From an uncultured Bacteroidales bacterium (lineage in GTDB: Bacteria; Bacteroidota; Bacteroidia; Bacteroidales; Bacteroidaceae): DNA of 47,776 bases. The notes beneath the pieces were generated by a model. That model worked only from the letters and a program-made list of their open reading frames with translations. It did not search any database and had not been told where the DNA came from. The DNA lies in assembly GCA_902801425.1 (NCBI GenBank), contig CADCIQ010000022.1, positions 1-47,776 on the forward strand, in the 5' to 3' direction. A program made the translations under genes and the position numbers. The number at the start of each line of letters is the position of its first letter. The first letter of the stretch is position 1. Shown here piece by piece: positions 7,980 through 17,096 of the stretch.

Positions 7980-8172
7980 GTGAGTTCGACGAAAATAAAA
8001 AAACGCTTGCGCTTTGTTTTGAAAACATTAATTAAGACTGGAATTAAAACATTAATTTGGACAAAAATTGATGAGAGTCTAAGCCGTAAGGCTAATTAAT
8101 GTCACAATTAATGTTCATTAATGTCCTAATTAATGTTATGCGACAGCAAAAGAAAAATCGTCGAATTCACGT
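7980..8172. mobile_element. MITE-like element with 13-bp terminal inverted repeats
   Basis: GTGAGTTCGACGA (7980-7992) and TCGTCGAATTCAC (8158-8170) are inverted with one mismatch. The element interrupts the third partial copy of the tandem duplication: CGTAAATA stands on the left, and TAAATAACATTTCC resumes at 8173. TAAATA is thus present on both sides and may be a target duplication. The interior holds opposed ACATTAATT / AATTAATGT phrases that would fold into an imperfect hairpin. There is no coding capacity. Confidence 0.65.
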
Positions 8173-8179
8173 TAAATAA

Positions 8180-8560
8180 CATTTCCAACCGACCAAATGG
8201 ATTTTCTTATACCCTAAAATTTCATTTTTCCTGACTTTTGATATTTTGTTTTTAACGCAGGAAGAAGGGGATTTTCCATGCTTCAGGTTCGTTCTTCCTC
8301 TCATAACTCTCCTATGCTCCTCCCCTGTTCCTCCCAAGTAAGCTCGATGATAATACCATTATAATACCATTATATTACCATTATAATACCATAATAATAC
8401 CATAAAGTATGGTAATTTAATGGTAATATAATGGTATCTTTATGGTATTTATATGGTATTAACATAGGAGGAAGAACGAACCTAAATAGGTTTTGCTTCC
8501 TCGATGTTTCTTGTGCATGAGAATTCTCCCAACAACATTTCCCTTATTTCCTTGGCGATA
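8180..8560. repeat. Large palindromic element with 11-bp tandem repeat arms
   Basis: The left arm (8351-8406) is a run of 11-bp units of the type TACCATTATAA. The right arm (8408-8461) is a run of 11-bp units of the type ATGGTAATATA, the inverted sense. Outside these, AGGTTCGTTCTTCCTC (8285-8300) and GAGGAAGAACGAACCT (8468-8483) form a perfect 16-bp inverted repeat. No gene is seen from 7692 to 8675. Confidence 0.8.
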
Positions 8561-8574
8561 TCAGATTTTTTGTT

Positions 8575-8582
8575 TACCTTTG
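8575..8582 (+). promoter_or_regulatory. -7 element upstream of the gene at 8676
   Basis: TACCTTTG matches TAnnTTTG. The surrounding stretch (TTTTTTGTTTACCTTTG, then a phrase like aaaatgagttatgtccaaac) resembles the leaders of the two lipoprotein genes, which suggests related regulation or common descent of the leader. Confidence 0.45.
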
Positions 8583-8675
8583 TCTTCAAAATGAGTTATG
8601 TCCAAACTTACGGAATAAAACATACGATTAGTTTAAAGGTGCATATAATAAGTAAATCAACAATAAAATTAAACA

Positions 8676-9269
8676 ATGAAGACAAGAATAGAGATAAAAA
8701 AATTGCTATTAGGATTAGTTTTAGTATTTTGCAGCAGTATCGCTAACGCAGGTGAATATCAATACTGGGACGACCTTGATGAAAACTCAAGATCAGAAAT
8801 CATCAAGTCTATTGACGTTGACAAAAACATCATGAAACTATATTTGCATGAGATGAAAATATCTCACAACGATACTTCAGAAGCAATAATAGACACATTA
8901 TGTTCTTCAACAGAAGGCAACAAAAAAATGCTTCACTTCTATGTCTTAAATGAAATCGTAAGTACAGCAGATGAAGTTGTTGCATATATTCTTGGAGAAT
9001 ATTGTATCAAATACGTTAACGAGAATACAGATTATGCCTTGGAATATTTTAGTAAGCATCAAGACGTTGCCAATAAATATGCCGAGATAATTGCAGATGA
9101 ATTGCATAGAACTCTATGCGATACAAATCTTTCTCAATATGAGCAAATTCTGCTTAATTCTGCGAAAAGCGAATATGCAAAGGAGTATTTACCTGTATTT
9201 TTCAAAGAAGTAAAACGCGTATTAAGTAAATATGCAAAAATTCCTGCTTTTGATTGTTTTAATGAATAA
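8676..9269 (+). CDS. Hypothetical secreted protein
   Basis: This 197-residue protein starts MKTRIEIKKLLLGLVLVFCSS and has a Sec signal peptide with probable cleavage at ANA-GE (after residue 25). The remainder is soluble, acidic and predicted mainly helical (for example DENSRSEIIKSIDVDKNIMKLYLHEMK and an alpha-rich C-terminal half). Four cysteines occur in the mature part. I do not recognise the family. The AT-rich codon use and surrounding repeats resemble the two lipoprotein genes upstream, and the leader is similar, so the three may belong to one accessory locus. Confidence 0.65.
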   Translation: MKTRIEIKKLLLGLVLVFCSSIANAGEYQYWDDLDENSRSEIIKSIDVDKNIMKLYLHEMKISHNDTSEAIIDTLCSSTEGNKKMLHFYVLNEIVSTADEVVAYILGEYCIKYVNENTDYALEYFSKHQDVANKYAEIIADELHRTLCDTNLSQYEQILLNSAKSEYAKEYLPVFFKEVKRVLSKYAKIPAFDCFNE

Positions 9270-9270
9270 T

Positions 9271-9300
9271 TTAACGTGAATTCGATGAATTTTCGACGAA
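9271..9300. repeat. Solo end of the GTGAATTCGA element family
   Basis: TTTAACGTGAATTCGATGAA follows the stop codon directly. Its first 16 bases are the exact inverted sequence of the right end of the element at 7980-8172. TTTTCGACGAA follows. Confidence 0.45.
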
Positions 9301-9414
9301 ACGGATTTCCGTGTAATTTTATCGTATAATAATAAAGGAAACGGATTTTTCTGATTTATCTGATAGCTGGCGCAGTAATGATACCGATTTTGTGCAGTAT
9401 CACGCCATTCTTTT

Positions 9415-11733
9415 TTATTCAAACACATCCTCTACGCTTGGACCTGTATCTTCTTTTCCTCCCGATGATGCACAGGCATCATATCCGTGAGGAACATCAA
9501 AGGTGTCATTCTCTGAATATGGAAGGGACTCGTCCTTATATACCTTTTGTATATAATAAGCATAGATAGGGAGCGCCATAGAGGCACCCTGTCCGTAGAA
9601 CATATTGTCGAAGTGGATGTCACGATCCTCACCACCTACCCAACAGCCGCTTACGAGATTAGGCGTAACTGCCATGAACCACGCATCAGAATTGCGGTTG
9701 GTAGTACCTGTCTTACCACCCATCTGAGCCTTGATGCCATACTTGAAACGCAAGCGTCCACCAGTACCGCCATCAATAACACCTTGCAGAAGGGCAAGCA
9801 TCTTGTATGAGCTTTCCTCAGAGATAACCTCAGTTACACGAGGCTCGAAACGCGCCACCACATTTCCTTCGTTATCCTCAATACGGCTTACGAGCATTGG
9901 GGCACAACGTATTCCTCGATTGGCAAAGGCTGTATATGCGCTAACCATTTCCGCTACGGTAATATCACAAGGACCGAGACAAAGTGCCATCGACGGAACT
10001 ATCTCTGGGTTGTTGATACCATACTGACGAAGCAGAGAAACGAACTGTTGCGGGTCGAGCTGGCTCATGAGATATGCGCTTACCCAGTTGCTTGACTGTG
10101 CCAATCCCCACTTGAGAGTTACCATCTCGCCTGCACGCTTTGTGTTGCTGTTACGAGGTGTCCAAGGCTGCCCGTTAACCATATAGGTCTGCTGAGAGTT
10201 AGGAGCCTCGTCGCAAGGAGAGAAACCGTTCTCCATAGCAAGTGAATAGAGCAGAGGCTTCATAGTTGAACCCACCTGACGGCGACCGTTAGAAGCCATG
10301 TCATACTGGAAATGTGCATAGTTCAATCCTCCCACATAAGCCTTCACCTGTCCGGTCTTAGGATCCATGCTCATAAAGCCAGAGCGCAGGAATGACTTAT
10401 AATAGCGGATAGAGTCGAGAGGCGTCATGGTTGTATCAATCTCACCTTTGTAAGAGAAAATTGTCATCTCCACAGGAACATTGAACGACTTGCGGATTTC
10501 CTCGTCAGAATATCCCTCTTTCTTCATACCACGATAGCGGTCACTCTGAGTAATAGAGCGATTGAGAATATTATCAATTTCCTTCTTCGTGAGCTGTGTA
10601 GAGAATGGTGCATTCTTTTTGCGACTGTTCTCCTTATCGAATGCAGGTTGCAGATACTTTGCTACATGGGCATAGACAGCATCCTCGGCATATTGCTGCA
10701 TACGAGAGTTTACGGTGGTATATATCTTCAGGCCATCCTCATAGATGTCATAGTTACGACCGTCCTTGTTCTTGTTCTTATTACACCAGCCATAGAGAGG
10801 GTCCTGTTCCCAGGCAATAGAGTCAATAACAAACTGCACCTTCTGCCAAGACTGATACTCAGAGCGGACTGGCTTCGTTGCAGTCATATATTTGCGCAGA
10901 TACTCACGCAGATAAGTTGCCGAGCCTTCCTTATGGTCTGTACGCTGGAAATTGAGTTTGATAGGTTCCTTTGAATACTTCTCATAGTCGGCATCTGTGA
11001 GATAGCCTTCCTTACGCATCTGGGAGAGCACCACGTTACGACGCTCAAAACAGCGATTCTCATGGCGCACAGGATTGAAATAAGAAGGGTTCTTGCAAAG
11101 ACCAACGAGAAGTGCCGCCTCCGTGACGGAGAGGTCTCTTGTGCCCTTGCTGAAATATGTGTGGGCAGCGGTCTTGATACCCACGGCATTATGGAGGAAG
11201 TCGAACTTGTTGAGGTACATAGCAATGATCTCCTCCTTGGTAAAGTTACGCTCAAGTTTTATGGCTATAACCCACTCTATCGGCTTCTGCATGACACGCT
11301 CAAGAGTAGAGTGTGCCTTCTCAGTATAGAGCTGCTTGGCAAGCTGCTGGGTAATGGTACTACCACCTCCGGCACTCTCCTGCCCGAAGATACCACGCTT
11401 CACGATGGCACGAGAAAGAGAGATGAAATCAATACCCGAATGCTCGTAGAAACGCGCATCCTCAGTAGCGACGAGAGCCTGTATTACATTAGGCGAAATG
11501 TCCTTGTAGTGTGTCTGAATACGATTGTCACTACTGCGGCTCCAGGTGCCGAGCGTCTTGCCGTCTTCACTAATAATCTGAGAGGCATATTTGTCAATAG
11601 GATTCTGCAATGCCTCCATATCAGGCATGTAACCAATCCATCCATTCCAGATGGCGGTGAAGGTAATTGCCGTGGAGATAATTCCCAACACAAGCACTAC
11701 CCAAAGTGTGTAAATTATTTTTTTGCGCATCAT
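9415..11733 (-). CDS. mrcA: Class A penicillin-binding protein 1A (glycosyltransferase and transpeptidase)
   Basis: The start was set at 11733 (MMRKKIIYTLWVVLV), giving 772 residues. The longer frame has no credible signal, while this start puts one membrane anchor at about residues 5-30. The GT51 domain follows, with catalytic E91 in ATEDARFYEHSGID and the GGSTITQQLAKQ motif at 123-134. The transpeptidase domain has S489-TMK, S547-S-N549 and K674-TGT, the three penicillin-binding motifs in order. The enzyme polymerises and crosslinks peptidoglycan in the periplasm. The C-terminus is short and acidic. A -7-like element (TATTTTTG, 11750-11757) lies just upstream. The gene is divergent from pyrB. 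Confidence 0.93.
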   Translation of the reverse strand: MMRKKIIYTLWVVLVLGIISTAITFTAIWNGWIGYMPDMEALQNPIDKYASQIISEDGKTLGTWSRSSDNRIQTHYKDISPNVIQALVATEDARFYEHSGIDFISLSRAIVKRGIFGQESAGGGSTITQQLAKQLYTEKAHSTLERVMQKPIEWVIAIKLERNFTKEEIIAMYLNKFDFLHNAVGIKTAAHTYFSKGTRDLSVTEAALLVGLCKNPSYFNPVRHENRCFERRNVVLSQMRKEGYLTDADYEKYSKEPIKLNFQRTDHKEGSATYLREYLRKYMTATKPVRSEYQSWQKVQFVIDSIAWEQDPLYGWCNKNKNKDGRNYDIYEDGLKIYTTVNSRMQQYAEDAVYAHVAKYLQPAFDKENSRKKNAPFSTQLTKKEIDNILNRSITQSDRYRGMKKEGYSDEEIRKSFNVPVEMTIFSYKGEIDTTMTPLDSIRYYKSFLRSGFMSMDPKTGQVKAYVGGLNYAHFQYDMASNGRRQVGSTMKPLLYSLAMENGFSPCDEAPNSQQTYMVNGQPWTPRNSNTKRAGEMVTLKWGLAQSSNWVSAYLMSQLDPQQFVSLLRQYGINNPEIVPSMALCLGPCDITVAEMVSAYTAFANRGIRCAPMLVSRIEDNEGNVVARFEPRVTEVISEESSYKMLALLQGVIDGGTGGRLRFKYGIKAQMGGKTGTTNRNSDAWFMAVTPNLVSGCWVGGEDRDIHFDNMFYGQGASMALPIYAYYIQKVYKDESLPYSENDTFDVPHGYDACASSGGKEDTGPSVEDVFE

Positions 11734-11749
11734 TTTCGATATTTGAATG

Positions 11750-11757
11750 CAAAAATA
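11750..11757 (-). promoter_or_regulatory. -7 element of the penicillin-binding protein gene
   Basis: On the - strand the sequence reads TATTTTTG (TAnnTTTG), 16 bases before the start codon. No clear -33 element was found. Confidence 0.35.
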
Positions 11758-11856
11758 CAATAATTCTTTGGAAAATAGCACGATTTTTGAAAAATTATGA
11801 TTAACTTCGCATCCGAAAACCAAAAATGACAATTTTGGAGATGGAAAAACATAATT

Positions 11857-12762
11857 TTGTTACGATTGCACTTGATAAGTATGGCACAAGAGTTCGAGAA
11901 GCATCCTAACAGAGAGCTGCTCAAAGGTCGTGTGGTGGCAACACTATTCTTCGAGCCTTCCACACGCACACGTCTTTCATTCGAAACAGCGGCCAACCGT
12001 CTGGGCGCTCGTGTCATCGGTTTCTCTGATGCCAAGGTGACAAGTGCCACAAAGGGCGAGACACTGAAGGACACCATCCTTATGGTTTCTAACTATGCCG
12101 ATGTGATAGCCATGCGCCATTATATAGAAGGAGCAGCACAATATGCTTCCGAGGTGGCTCCTATCCCTATCATCAACGCTGGCGACGGTGCTCACATGCA
12201 CCCTTCACAATGTCTGCTCGACCTGTATTCTATCTACAAGACTCAGGGCACTCTCGACAATCTGAACATATACCTCGTGGGCGACCTGAAGTATGGACGT
12301 ACAGTTCATTCGCTCATCACGGCTATGCGTCATTTCAACCCTACATTCCATTTCGTAGCCCCGGATGAACTCGCAATGCCACAGGAGTATAAGATGTATT
12401 GCCACGAGCACGGCATCAAGTATGTGGAGCATACAGAGTTCAACGAGCAGGTTATTTCCGACGCTGACATTATATATATGACGCGCGTACAGAAGGAGCG
12501 TTTCTCTGACCTTATGGAATATGAGCGCGTGAAGAACGTATATATCCTTCACCGTGATATGCTCAAGCTCACCAAGGCCAACATGAAGATTCTTCATCCG
12601 CTGCCTCGCGTCAACGAGATTGCATACGATGTGGATGACGATCCACACGCATACTACATTCAGCAGGCTGGTAATGGTCTCTATGCTCGTGAGGCTATCT
12701 TCTGCCATTGTCTCGGAATTACGTTGGATGACATCAGAAATGATAAGACGATAATAAATTAG
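11857..12762 (+). CDS. pyrB: Aspartate carbamoyltransferase catalytic subunit, with altered 5' end
   Basis: The enzyme joins carbamoyl phosphate and aspartate, the first committed step of pyrimidine synthesis. Hallmarks are [13 protein letters not shown] (carbamoyl phosphate site), [35 protein letters not shown] and [14 protein letters not shown]. The frame begins only at TTG 11857, and its first ATG is at 11881 ([10 protein letters not shown]). An ATG at 11841 reads [10 protein letters not shown], a credible PyrB N-terminus, but in another frame that stops after 22 codons. A deletion of roughly 26-29 bases between the two halves would explain this. The protein as read lacks about 20-25 N-terminal residues of the usual 305-310. 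The active site is intact. It is followed by pyrI. Confidence 0.85.
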   Translation: MLRLHLISMAQEFEKHPNRELLKGRVVATLFFEPSTRTRLSFETAANRLGARVIGFSDAKVTSATKGETLKDTILMVSNYADVIAMRHYIEGAAQYASEVAPIPIINAGDGAHMHPSQCLLDLYSIYKTQGTLDNLNIYLVGDLKYGRTVHSLITAMRHFNPTFHFVAPDELAMPQEYKMYCHEHGIKYVEHTEFNEQVISDADIIYMTRVQKERFSDLMEYERVKNVYILHRDMLKLTKANMKILHPLPRVNEIAYDVDDDPHAYYIQQAGNGLYAREAIFCHCLGITLDDIRNDKTIIN

Positions 12763-12764
12763 AA

Positions 12765-12940
12765 GACCCTCCCCCCCTGTCCTGCGGACATTCCTTCCCG
12801 ATAAAGGGGCAGGGATGTCCGCAGAAGGGAAGGATGAATTCTAAGTCAATATTAATCCTAAATAATAACCCGAATGGCTATTCTGCGTTAGCCTCTTGCC
12901 CCTTTACGGGGAAAGATGCCCGCAGGGCAGAAAGGGGTCC
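12765..12940. repeat. GC-rich inverted repeat pair 2 (pyrB-pyrI gap)
   Basis: The left arm is at 12765-12833 (contains GTCCTGCGGACAT and CCCGATAAAGGGG). The right arm at 12881-12940 is an inverted relative (contains CCCCTTTACGGGG and GCCCGCAGGGC). The right arm is nearly identical to one at 21449-21517. If read in the pyrI frame it would encode [13 protein letters not shown]. Confidence 0.8.
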
Positions 12941-12947
12941 TTTTTAT

Positions 12948-13403
12948 ATGAACAAGAAAGAACGTTTGGTTGCCGCCATTGAAAACGGCACCGTTATTGA
13001 CCATATTCCATCTGAGAAAACTTATCAGGTGGCATCGCTCCTTGAGTTGCATAAGCTCACCGAGCCTGTGACAATAGGTTACAACTTCCCATCAGAAAAA
13101 GTGGGCAAGAAAGGAATCATAAAGGTTTCCGACAAGTTCTTCTCTGACGAGGAAGTGTCACGACTCTCCGTAGTAGCTCCAAAGGTAGTGCTGAGCATCA
13201 TCAAGGATTATGAGGTTGTGGAGAAGAAGACCGTTGAGACTCCTAATGAGCTTCACGGAATTGTGAAGTGCAACAACCCTAAGTGCATTACGAACAACGA
13301 GCCTATGGCCACTTACTTTACAGTAGTGGATAAGCTTGCAGGTACCGTCCGTTGTCACTACTGCGATAAGGAGCAGGATATAAGGAAGGTGAAGTTGTGT
13401 TAA
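12948..13403 (+). CDS. pyrI: Aspartate carbamoyltransferase regulatory subunit
   Basis: This 151-residue protein starts at 12948 ([20 protein letters not shown]). The longer frame from 12834 only reads through a GC-rich repeat and is rejected. PyrI carries the allosteric nucleotide site in its N-terminal domain and a zinc domain that contacts PyrB. The four zinc ligands are visible: C108, C113 (CNNPKC), C136 and C139 (CHYC), with the same spacing as E. coli 109/114/138/141. It lies 185 bp after pyrB on the same strand, so the two form the expected pyrBI pair, with a strong hairpin-forming repeat between them. Confidence 0.95.
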   Translation: MNKKERLVAAIENGTVIDHIPSEKTYQVASLLELHKLTEPVTIGYNFPSEKVGKKGIIKVSDKFFSDEEVSRLSVVAPKVVLSIIKDYEVVEKKTVETPNELHGIVKCNNPKCITNNEPMATYFTVVDKLAGTVRCHYCDKEQDIRKVKLC

Positions 13404-13407
13404 AAAG

Positions 13408-13610
13408 GCCCTCCCCCTTACCCCTCCCATAAAGGGAGGGGAGTGATTTGTTTTTTTTCGCTAATGTGACCTATAAAGGCAATATAAAAATACCAATCTG
13501 ATTCTTTTAAAATCGGATTGGTATTTTTTATGTGATAACATCACCCTGCCCCTTTGATTTGAAGTACATTCTACTCCCCTCCCTTTGTGGGAGGGGTAAG
13601 GGGGTGGGTC
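13408..13610. repeat. GC-rich inverted repeat pair 3 (pyrI-typA gap)
   Basis: The arms at 13408-13444 and 13573-13610 are near-perfect inverted copies of one another (core CCCTCCCATAAAGGGAGGGG and its inverse). A separate terminator hairpin lies between them. Confidence 0.85.
13488..13526. terminator. Bidirectional terminator between pyrI and typA
   Basis: AAATACCAATCTGATT pairs with AATCGGATTGGTATTT (one mismatch) around a short loop, followed by a T-run on the + strand and preceded by an A-run. It serves the convergent genes on both sides. Confidence 0.75.
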
Positions 13611-15413
13611 TTATCCTTTACTTGCCTTCTTCCTCTCGTTATGATCAAGGATAATCTTGCGGATACGCATTGACTGAGGAGTAACCTCAACCATCTCGTC
13701 CTCCTTGATATATTCAAGACATTCCTCAAGAGAGAGAACTGTGCGAGGGATGATGCGAGCCTTATCATCAGTACCAGAAGCACGAACATTGGTGAGCTGC
13801 TTTGCCTTCGTAACATTGATCACGAGGTCAATCTCATGGATGTGCTCACCAACCACCTGACCAGCATATACTTCCTCACCTGGATCGATGAAGAACTTAC
13901 CACGATCCTGAAGCTTGTCAATAGAATAAGCGAATGCTGTACCTGTCTCAAGCGCAATCATACTACCGTTAGTACGGCGGATAATCTCGCCCTTGAATGG
14001 CTGATACTCCTTGAAACGATGTGCCATGATAGCCTCACCCTGTGAAGCTGTAAGTACGTTGGTACGGAGTCCCATGATACCGCGTGAAGGAATGTCGAAC
14101 TCAATGTTCACGCGACCGCCCTGACTCTCCATAGATGTCATCTCACCCTTACGACGGGTAACCATATCTATCATCTTACTTGAGAAATCCTCTGGCACGT
14201 TGATTGTGAGTTCCTCTATAGGCTCACACTTCACACCGTCTATCTCCTTATATATAACGGTAGGCTGACCAACCTGAAGCTCGTAGCCCTCACGACGCAT
14301 TGTCTCAATAAGCACAGAGAGATGAAGCACACCACGTCCACTGACTACCCACTTATCCGTAGAGTCCTCGAAAGGACGAACACGAAGGGCGAGGTTCTTC
14401 TCAAGTTCCTTCTGCAAGCGATCGTTGATATGGCGTGAGGTAACGAATTTACCTTCCTTACCGAAGAAAGGAGAATCGTTGATAGTGAAGAGCATTGACA
14501 TTGTAGGCTCATCAATAGCAATAGGTGTCATTGCCTCTGGATTTTCGAAGTCACAGATGGTATCACCAATCTCGAACTTCTCAAGACCAATTATAGCACA
14601 GATATCACCACTCTGCACGCTATCCACCTTTGCGTGTCCCATACCGTCGAACACGTGAAGCTCCTTGATCTTTGTCTTCTCGAAAGTGCCGTCACGATGT
14701 GCTATAGTCACGTTCTGACCTTCCTTCAGCTCACCACGATGAACACGACCAACGGCGATACGACCAGTATAGTTAGAATAGTCAAGCGATGTGATAAGCA
14801 TCTGAGGAGTACCCTCAAGGTGCTCAGGAGCAGGTATAACCTCAACGATCTTATCGAGCAGATAGTCGATATTGTCAGTTGGAACATTATAGTCCTCTGC
14901 CATCCAACCATTCTTTGCAGAACCATAGACAACAGGGAAGTCGAGCTGATCCTCAGTAGCATTGAGCGAGAACATAAGATCGAACACCATCTCATACACT
15001 TCCTCTGGACGACAGTTTGGCTTATCCACCTTATTAACAACAACGATAGGTTTCAAGCCCATCTGCAATGCCTTCTGAAGCACGAATCTTGTCTGTGGCA
15101 TAGGTCCTTCGAAGGCATCAACGAGCAGCAGACAGCCATCTGCCATATTCAACACACGCTCTACCTCGCCACCGAAGTCCGAGTGTCCTGGTGTGTCAAG
15201 AATATTGATTTTTGTCCCCTTCCAAGTAATTGATACGTTCTTTGACAGAATCGTAATTCCACGTTCTCTCTCAAGGTCATTTGCGTCAAGTACCTGGTCA
15301 GAATTGTTCTGACCCTCACGGAACAACTTTCCGGCCAGCATCATCTTATCGACCAACGTTGTCTTACCGTGGTCAACGTGCGCTATCACGGCGATGTTTC
15401 TTATATCCTGCAT
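13611..15413 (-). CDS. typA: Ribosome-associated GTPase TypA/BipA
   Basis: The start was set at 15413 ([20 protein letters not shown]), giving 600 residues; the longer frame adds 12 residues with no support. TypA is a translational GTPase related to EF-G and LepA that acts in ribosome assembly and stress adaptation. Visible G motifs are AHVDHGKTT (P loop), RERGITI (switch I), DTPGHSDFG (G3) and NKVDKPNC (G4). Domain II, an EF-G-like domain with [18 protein letters not shown], and the TypA-specific C-terminal domain ([11 protein letters not shown]) follow. The length is usual for the family. A good promoter lies 34-65 bases upstream. Confidence 0.96.
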   Translation of the reverse strand: MQDIRNIAVIAHVDHGKTTLVDKMMLAGKLFREGQNNSDQVLDANDLERERGITILSKNVSITWKGTKINILDTPGHSDFGGEVERVLNMADGCLLLVDAFEGPMPQTRFVLQKALQMGLKPIVVVNKVDKPNCRPEEVYEMVFDLMFSLNATEDQLDFPVVYGSAKNGWMAEDYNVPTDNIDYLLDKIVEVIPAPEHLEGTPQMLITSLDYSNYTGRIAVGRVHRGELKEGQNVTIAHRDGTFEKTKIKELHVFDGMGHAKVDSVQSGDICAIIGLEKFEIGDTICDFENPEAMTPIAIDEPTMSMLFTINDSPFFGKEGKFVTSRHINDRLQKELEKNLALRVRPFEDSTDKWVVSGRGVLHLSVLIETMRREGYELQVGQPTVIYKEIDGVKCEPIEELTINVPEDFSSKMIDMVTRRKGEMTSMESQGGRVNIEFDIPSRGIMGLRTNVLTASQGEAIMAHRFKEYQPFKGEIIRRTNGSMIALETGTAFAYSIDKLQDRGKFFIDPGEEVYAGQVVGEHIHEIDLVINVTKAKQLTNVRASGTDDKARIIPRTVLSLEECLEYIKEDEMVEVTPQSMRIRKIILDHNERKKASKG

Positions 15414-15446
15414 AACTAAAAAATATATATATTTTCTTTCGGGGTG

Positions 15447-15478
15447 CAAAATTACTCATTTTCTGTGAGATGGGCAAA
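15447..15478 (-). promoter_or_regulatory. typA promoter
   Basis: On the - strand TTTG (15475-15478) is followed after 20 bases by TAATTTTG (15447-15454). Confidence 0.65.
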
Positions 15479-15753
15479 TATTTGGGCAAAATTATGTACA
15501 ATCAGCCATTTACTACCCACGATTTAGCATTATAAACCACGTTTTCACTACACTTTATGGTCGCCACCCCATAAATTAAGGGATCCCATCTCTTTCCGAC
15601 TTTTTTAGACAACGACAACTTTAGAGATAATTTTCACTTTACTCCTAAATACATTGAACTCAGTCTGCTCAATCTATCCAATATGCAGTCGGAAAAATAA
15701 ATGCTTAATGAAAAAAAACGCCTAAAAGATGCGAGGAAGTCAGATTTTATTAC
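15479..15753. other. Intergenic region between divergent typA and glycosyltransferase genes
   Basis: AT-rich sequence with no gene, repeat array or structured RNA that I can support. Confidence 0.5.
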
Positions 15754-15761
15754 TACCTTTG
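15754..15761 (+). promoter_or_regulatory. -7 element upstream of the glycosyltransferase gene
   Basis: TACCTTTG matches TAnnTTTG and lies 97 bases before the start codon. The -33 element is not obvious. Confidence 0.4.
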
Positions 15762-15857
15762 CACATCATTCAGAATGATGACTTAAAAGGAATCGGTGTG
15801 AATTTATGTAATAATATACTATAACAAGAGTTTAATCAAAGAACAATTACACCAAAA

Positions 15858-17006
15858 ATGAACAAAAAAAAGGTAATAGGGTACGTTTCAAAAGAAGACC
15901 CTTTTCACGACAAGGTAGCCTATAGCGGCACGATTTACAAACTTAGGGAATCTATTGAAATGGCTGGCTTTGAAGTAAAGTGGATTCCATACAACACAAA
16001 TATAGCAACTAAACTGCTATATTATTTCATCATAGCTTCCATACGTATTTTCCACAAGAAAATATGCTTGACATATTTTTATTACCGCCCCTTTGTAAAA
16101 TTATGCGCACGGGAGATAGACAAATGTCCCGAAGTGAAAGAATGTGACTATCTATGCTTCCCTCTTTGTGCCCCAATAGCTATTTACACAAAGAACGGCA
16201 AACCATACATCAACATTTCGGGGTATACAGTTCCAGATATGTTCGACTACTATTCCCATAATGTCCCACAAAAAGCGAAGGATATGGCTATCGAATTGGA
16301 TTCTAAGGCAGCACAGAATGCCTTTGTCAACATCCGCTCGTCAAACTGGGCAAACGATGGCCTTATCAATTACTACCACTGCGACAGCAACAAGTGCCAC
16401 TCTCTGGAGTACGGTCCTAACATCGATACAAAAGACATAAGAAAGGGACAGGCATACAACGGAGGACAGTTCAGGATCTTTTTCTCTGGTGTAGACTGGG
16501 AACGCAAGGGAGGCAAAATAGCCGTAGAGACCGTAGAGATTCTGAAGAGCAATGGCATTGATGCCCAACTGATTGTAGCAGGTCCAAAGAAATGCCCAGA
16601 AATCTGCAAGGGCAAGGATTACATTGACTTCGTTGGCTATCTCAACAAGAATAGCGCCAACGACTACGACAAATACCTGAGTCTATACGAAAACTCACAT
16701 ATTATGATACTGCCAACTAAAGCTGAGTGTGGTGCCATAGTCTATTCCGAGGCTGCCGCTGCGGGAATGCCCTGCTATACTTACCTGACTGGCGGAACAG
16801 GCGACTATGTAGTAAACGGAGTTAACGGATATGCACTTCCAGCGGGAGCACCTGCCAGTGCCTTTGCCGAACAAATCCTTTCAGACATAAAGAACAACCG
16901 TTTGCCTTCATTGCACGAAGGAGCTCTTAAACTCTTCCAAGAAAAGTTGAGTTGGGAGGCTTGGGCAAAGAGATTTAGCAAGATTATGCAGGAAGCCACA
17001 GCATAA
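15858..17006 (+). CDS. Glycosyltransferase family 4-type protein
   Basis: This 382-residue protein has the two-domain GT-B layout. The N-terminal half opens KVIGYVSKEDPFHDKVAYSGT, with a glycine loop and substrate-side segment. The C-terminal half contains FRIFFSGVDWERKGG (donor-binding loop) and the E-x7-E type signature LPTKAECGAIVYSEAAAAG followed by GMPCYTYLTGGTGDYVVNG, typical of retaining GT1/GT4 enzymes. It probably transfers a sugar from a nucleotide donor to a surface glycan precursor; donor and acceptor cannot be read from sequence. It has its own promoter and terminator and no adjacent capsule genes, so it stands alone rather than in a polysaccharide cluster. Confidence 0.8.
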   Translation: MNKKKVIGYVSKEDPFHDKVAYSGTIYKLRESIEMAGFEVKWIPYNTNIATKLLYYFIIASIRIFHKKICLTYFYYRPFVKLCAREIDKCPEVKECDYLCFPLCAPIAIYTKNGKPYINISGYTVPDMFDYYSHNVPQKAKDMAIELDSKAAQNAFVNIRSSNWANDGLINYYHCDSNKCHSLEYGPNIDTKDIRKGQAYNGGQFRIFFSGVDWERKGGKIAVETVEILKSNGIDAQLIVAGPKKCPEICKGKDYIDFVGYLNKNSANDYDKYLSLYENSHIMILPTKAECGAIVYSEAAAAGMPCYTYLTGGTGDYVVNGVNGYALPAGAPASAFAEQILSDIKNNRLPSLHEGALKLFQEKLSWEAWAKRFSKIMQEATA

Positions 17007-17025
17007 GAATTGACCAAAAAGAAAC

Positions 17026-17066
17026 ATCCCCTTTCCGCAAAAGCAGAAAGGGGATATTTTTATTTT
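17026..17066. terminator. Bidirectional terminator between glycosyltransferase and yfhO-like gene
   Basis: A perfect 10-bp stem (ATCCCCTTTC, 17026-17035; GAAAGGGGAT, 17046-17055) is followed by ATTTTTATTTT. The hairpin separates convergent genes. Confidence 0.85.
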
Positions 17067-17096
17067 GAACCGAGAATGGTTCAAAAGAGGAAATCA

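Noticed and set aside
8351-8461. Ordinary rho-independent terminator
   Set aside because: The arms are over 50 bp of tandem repeats, no U-run follows and no gene ends nearby.
12834-12947. N-terminal extension of PyrI
   Set aside because: It reads through repeat arm DNA, and the PyrI family starts at MNKKERL (12948).
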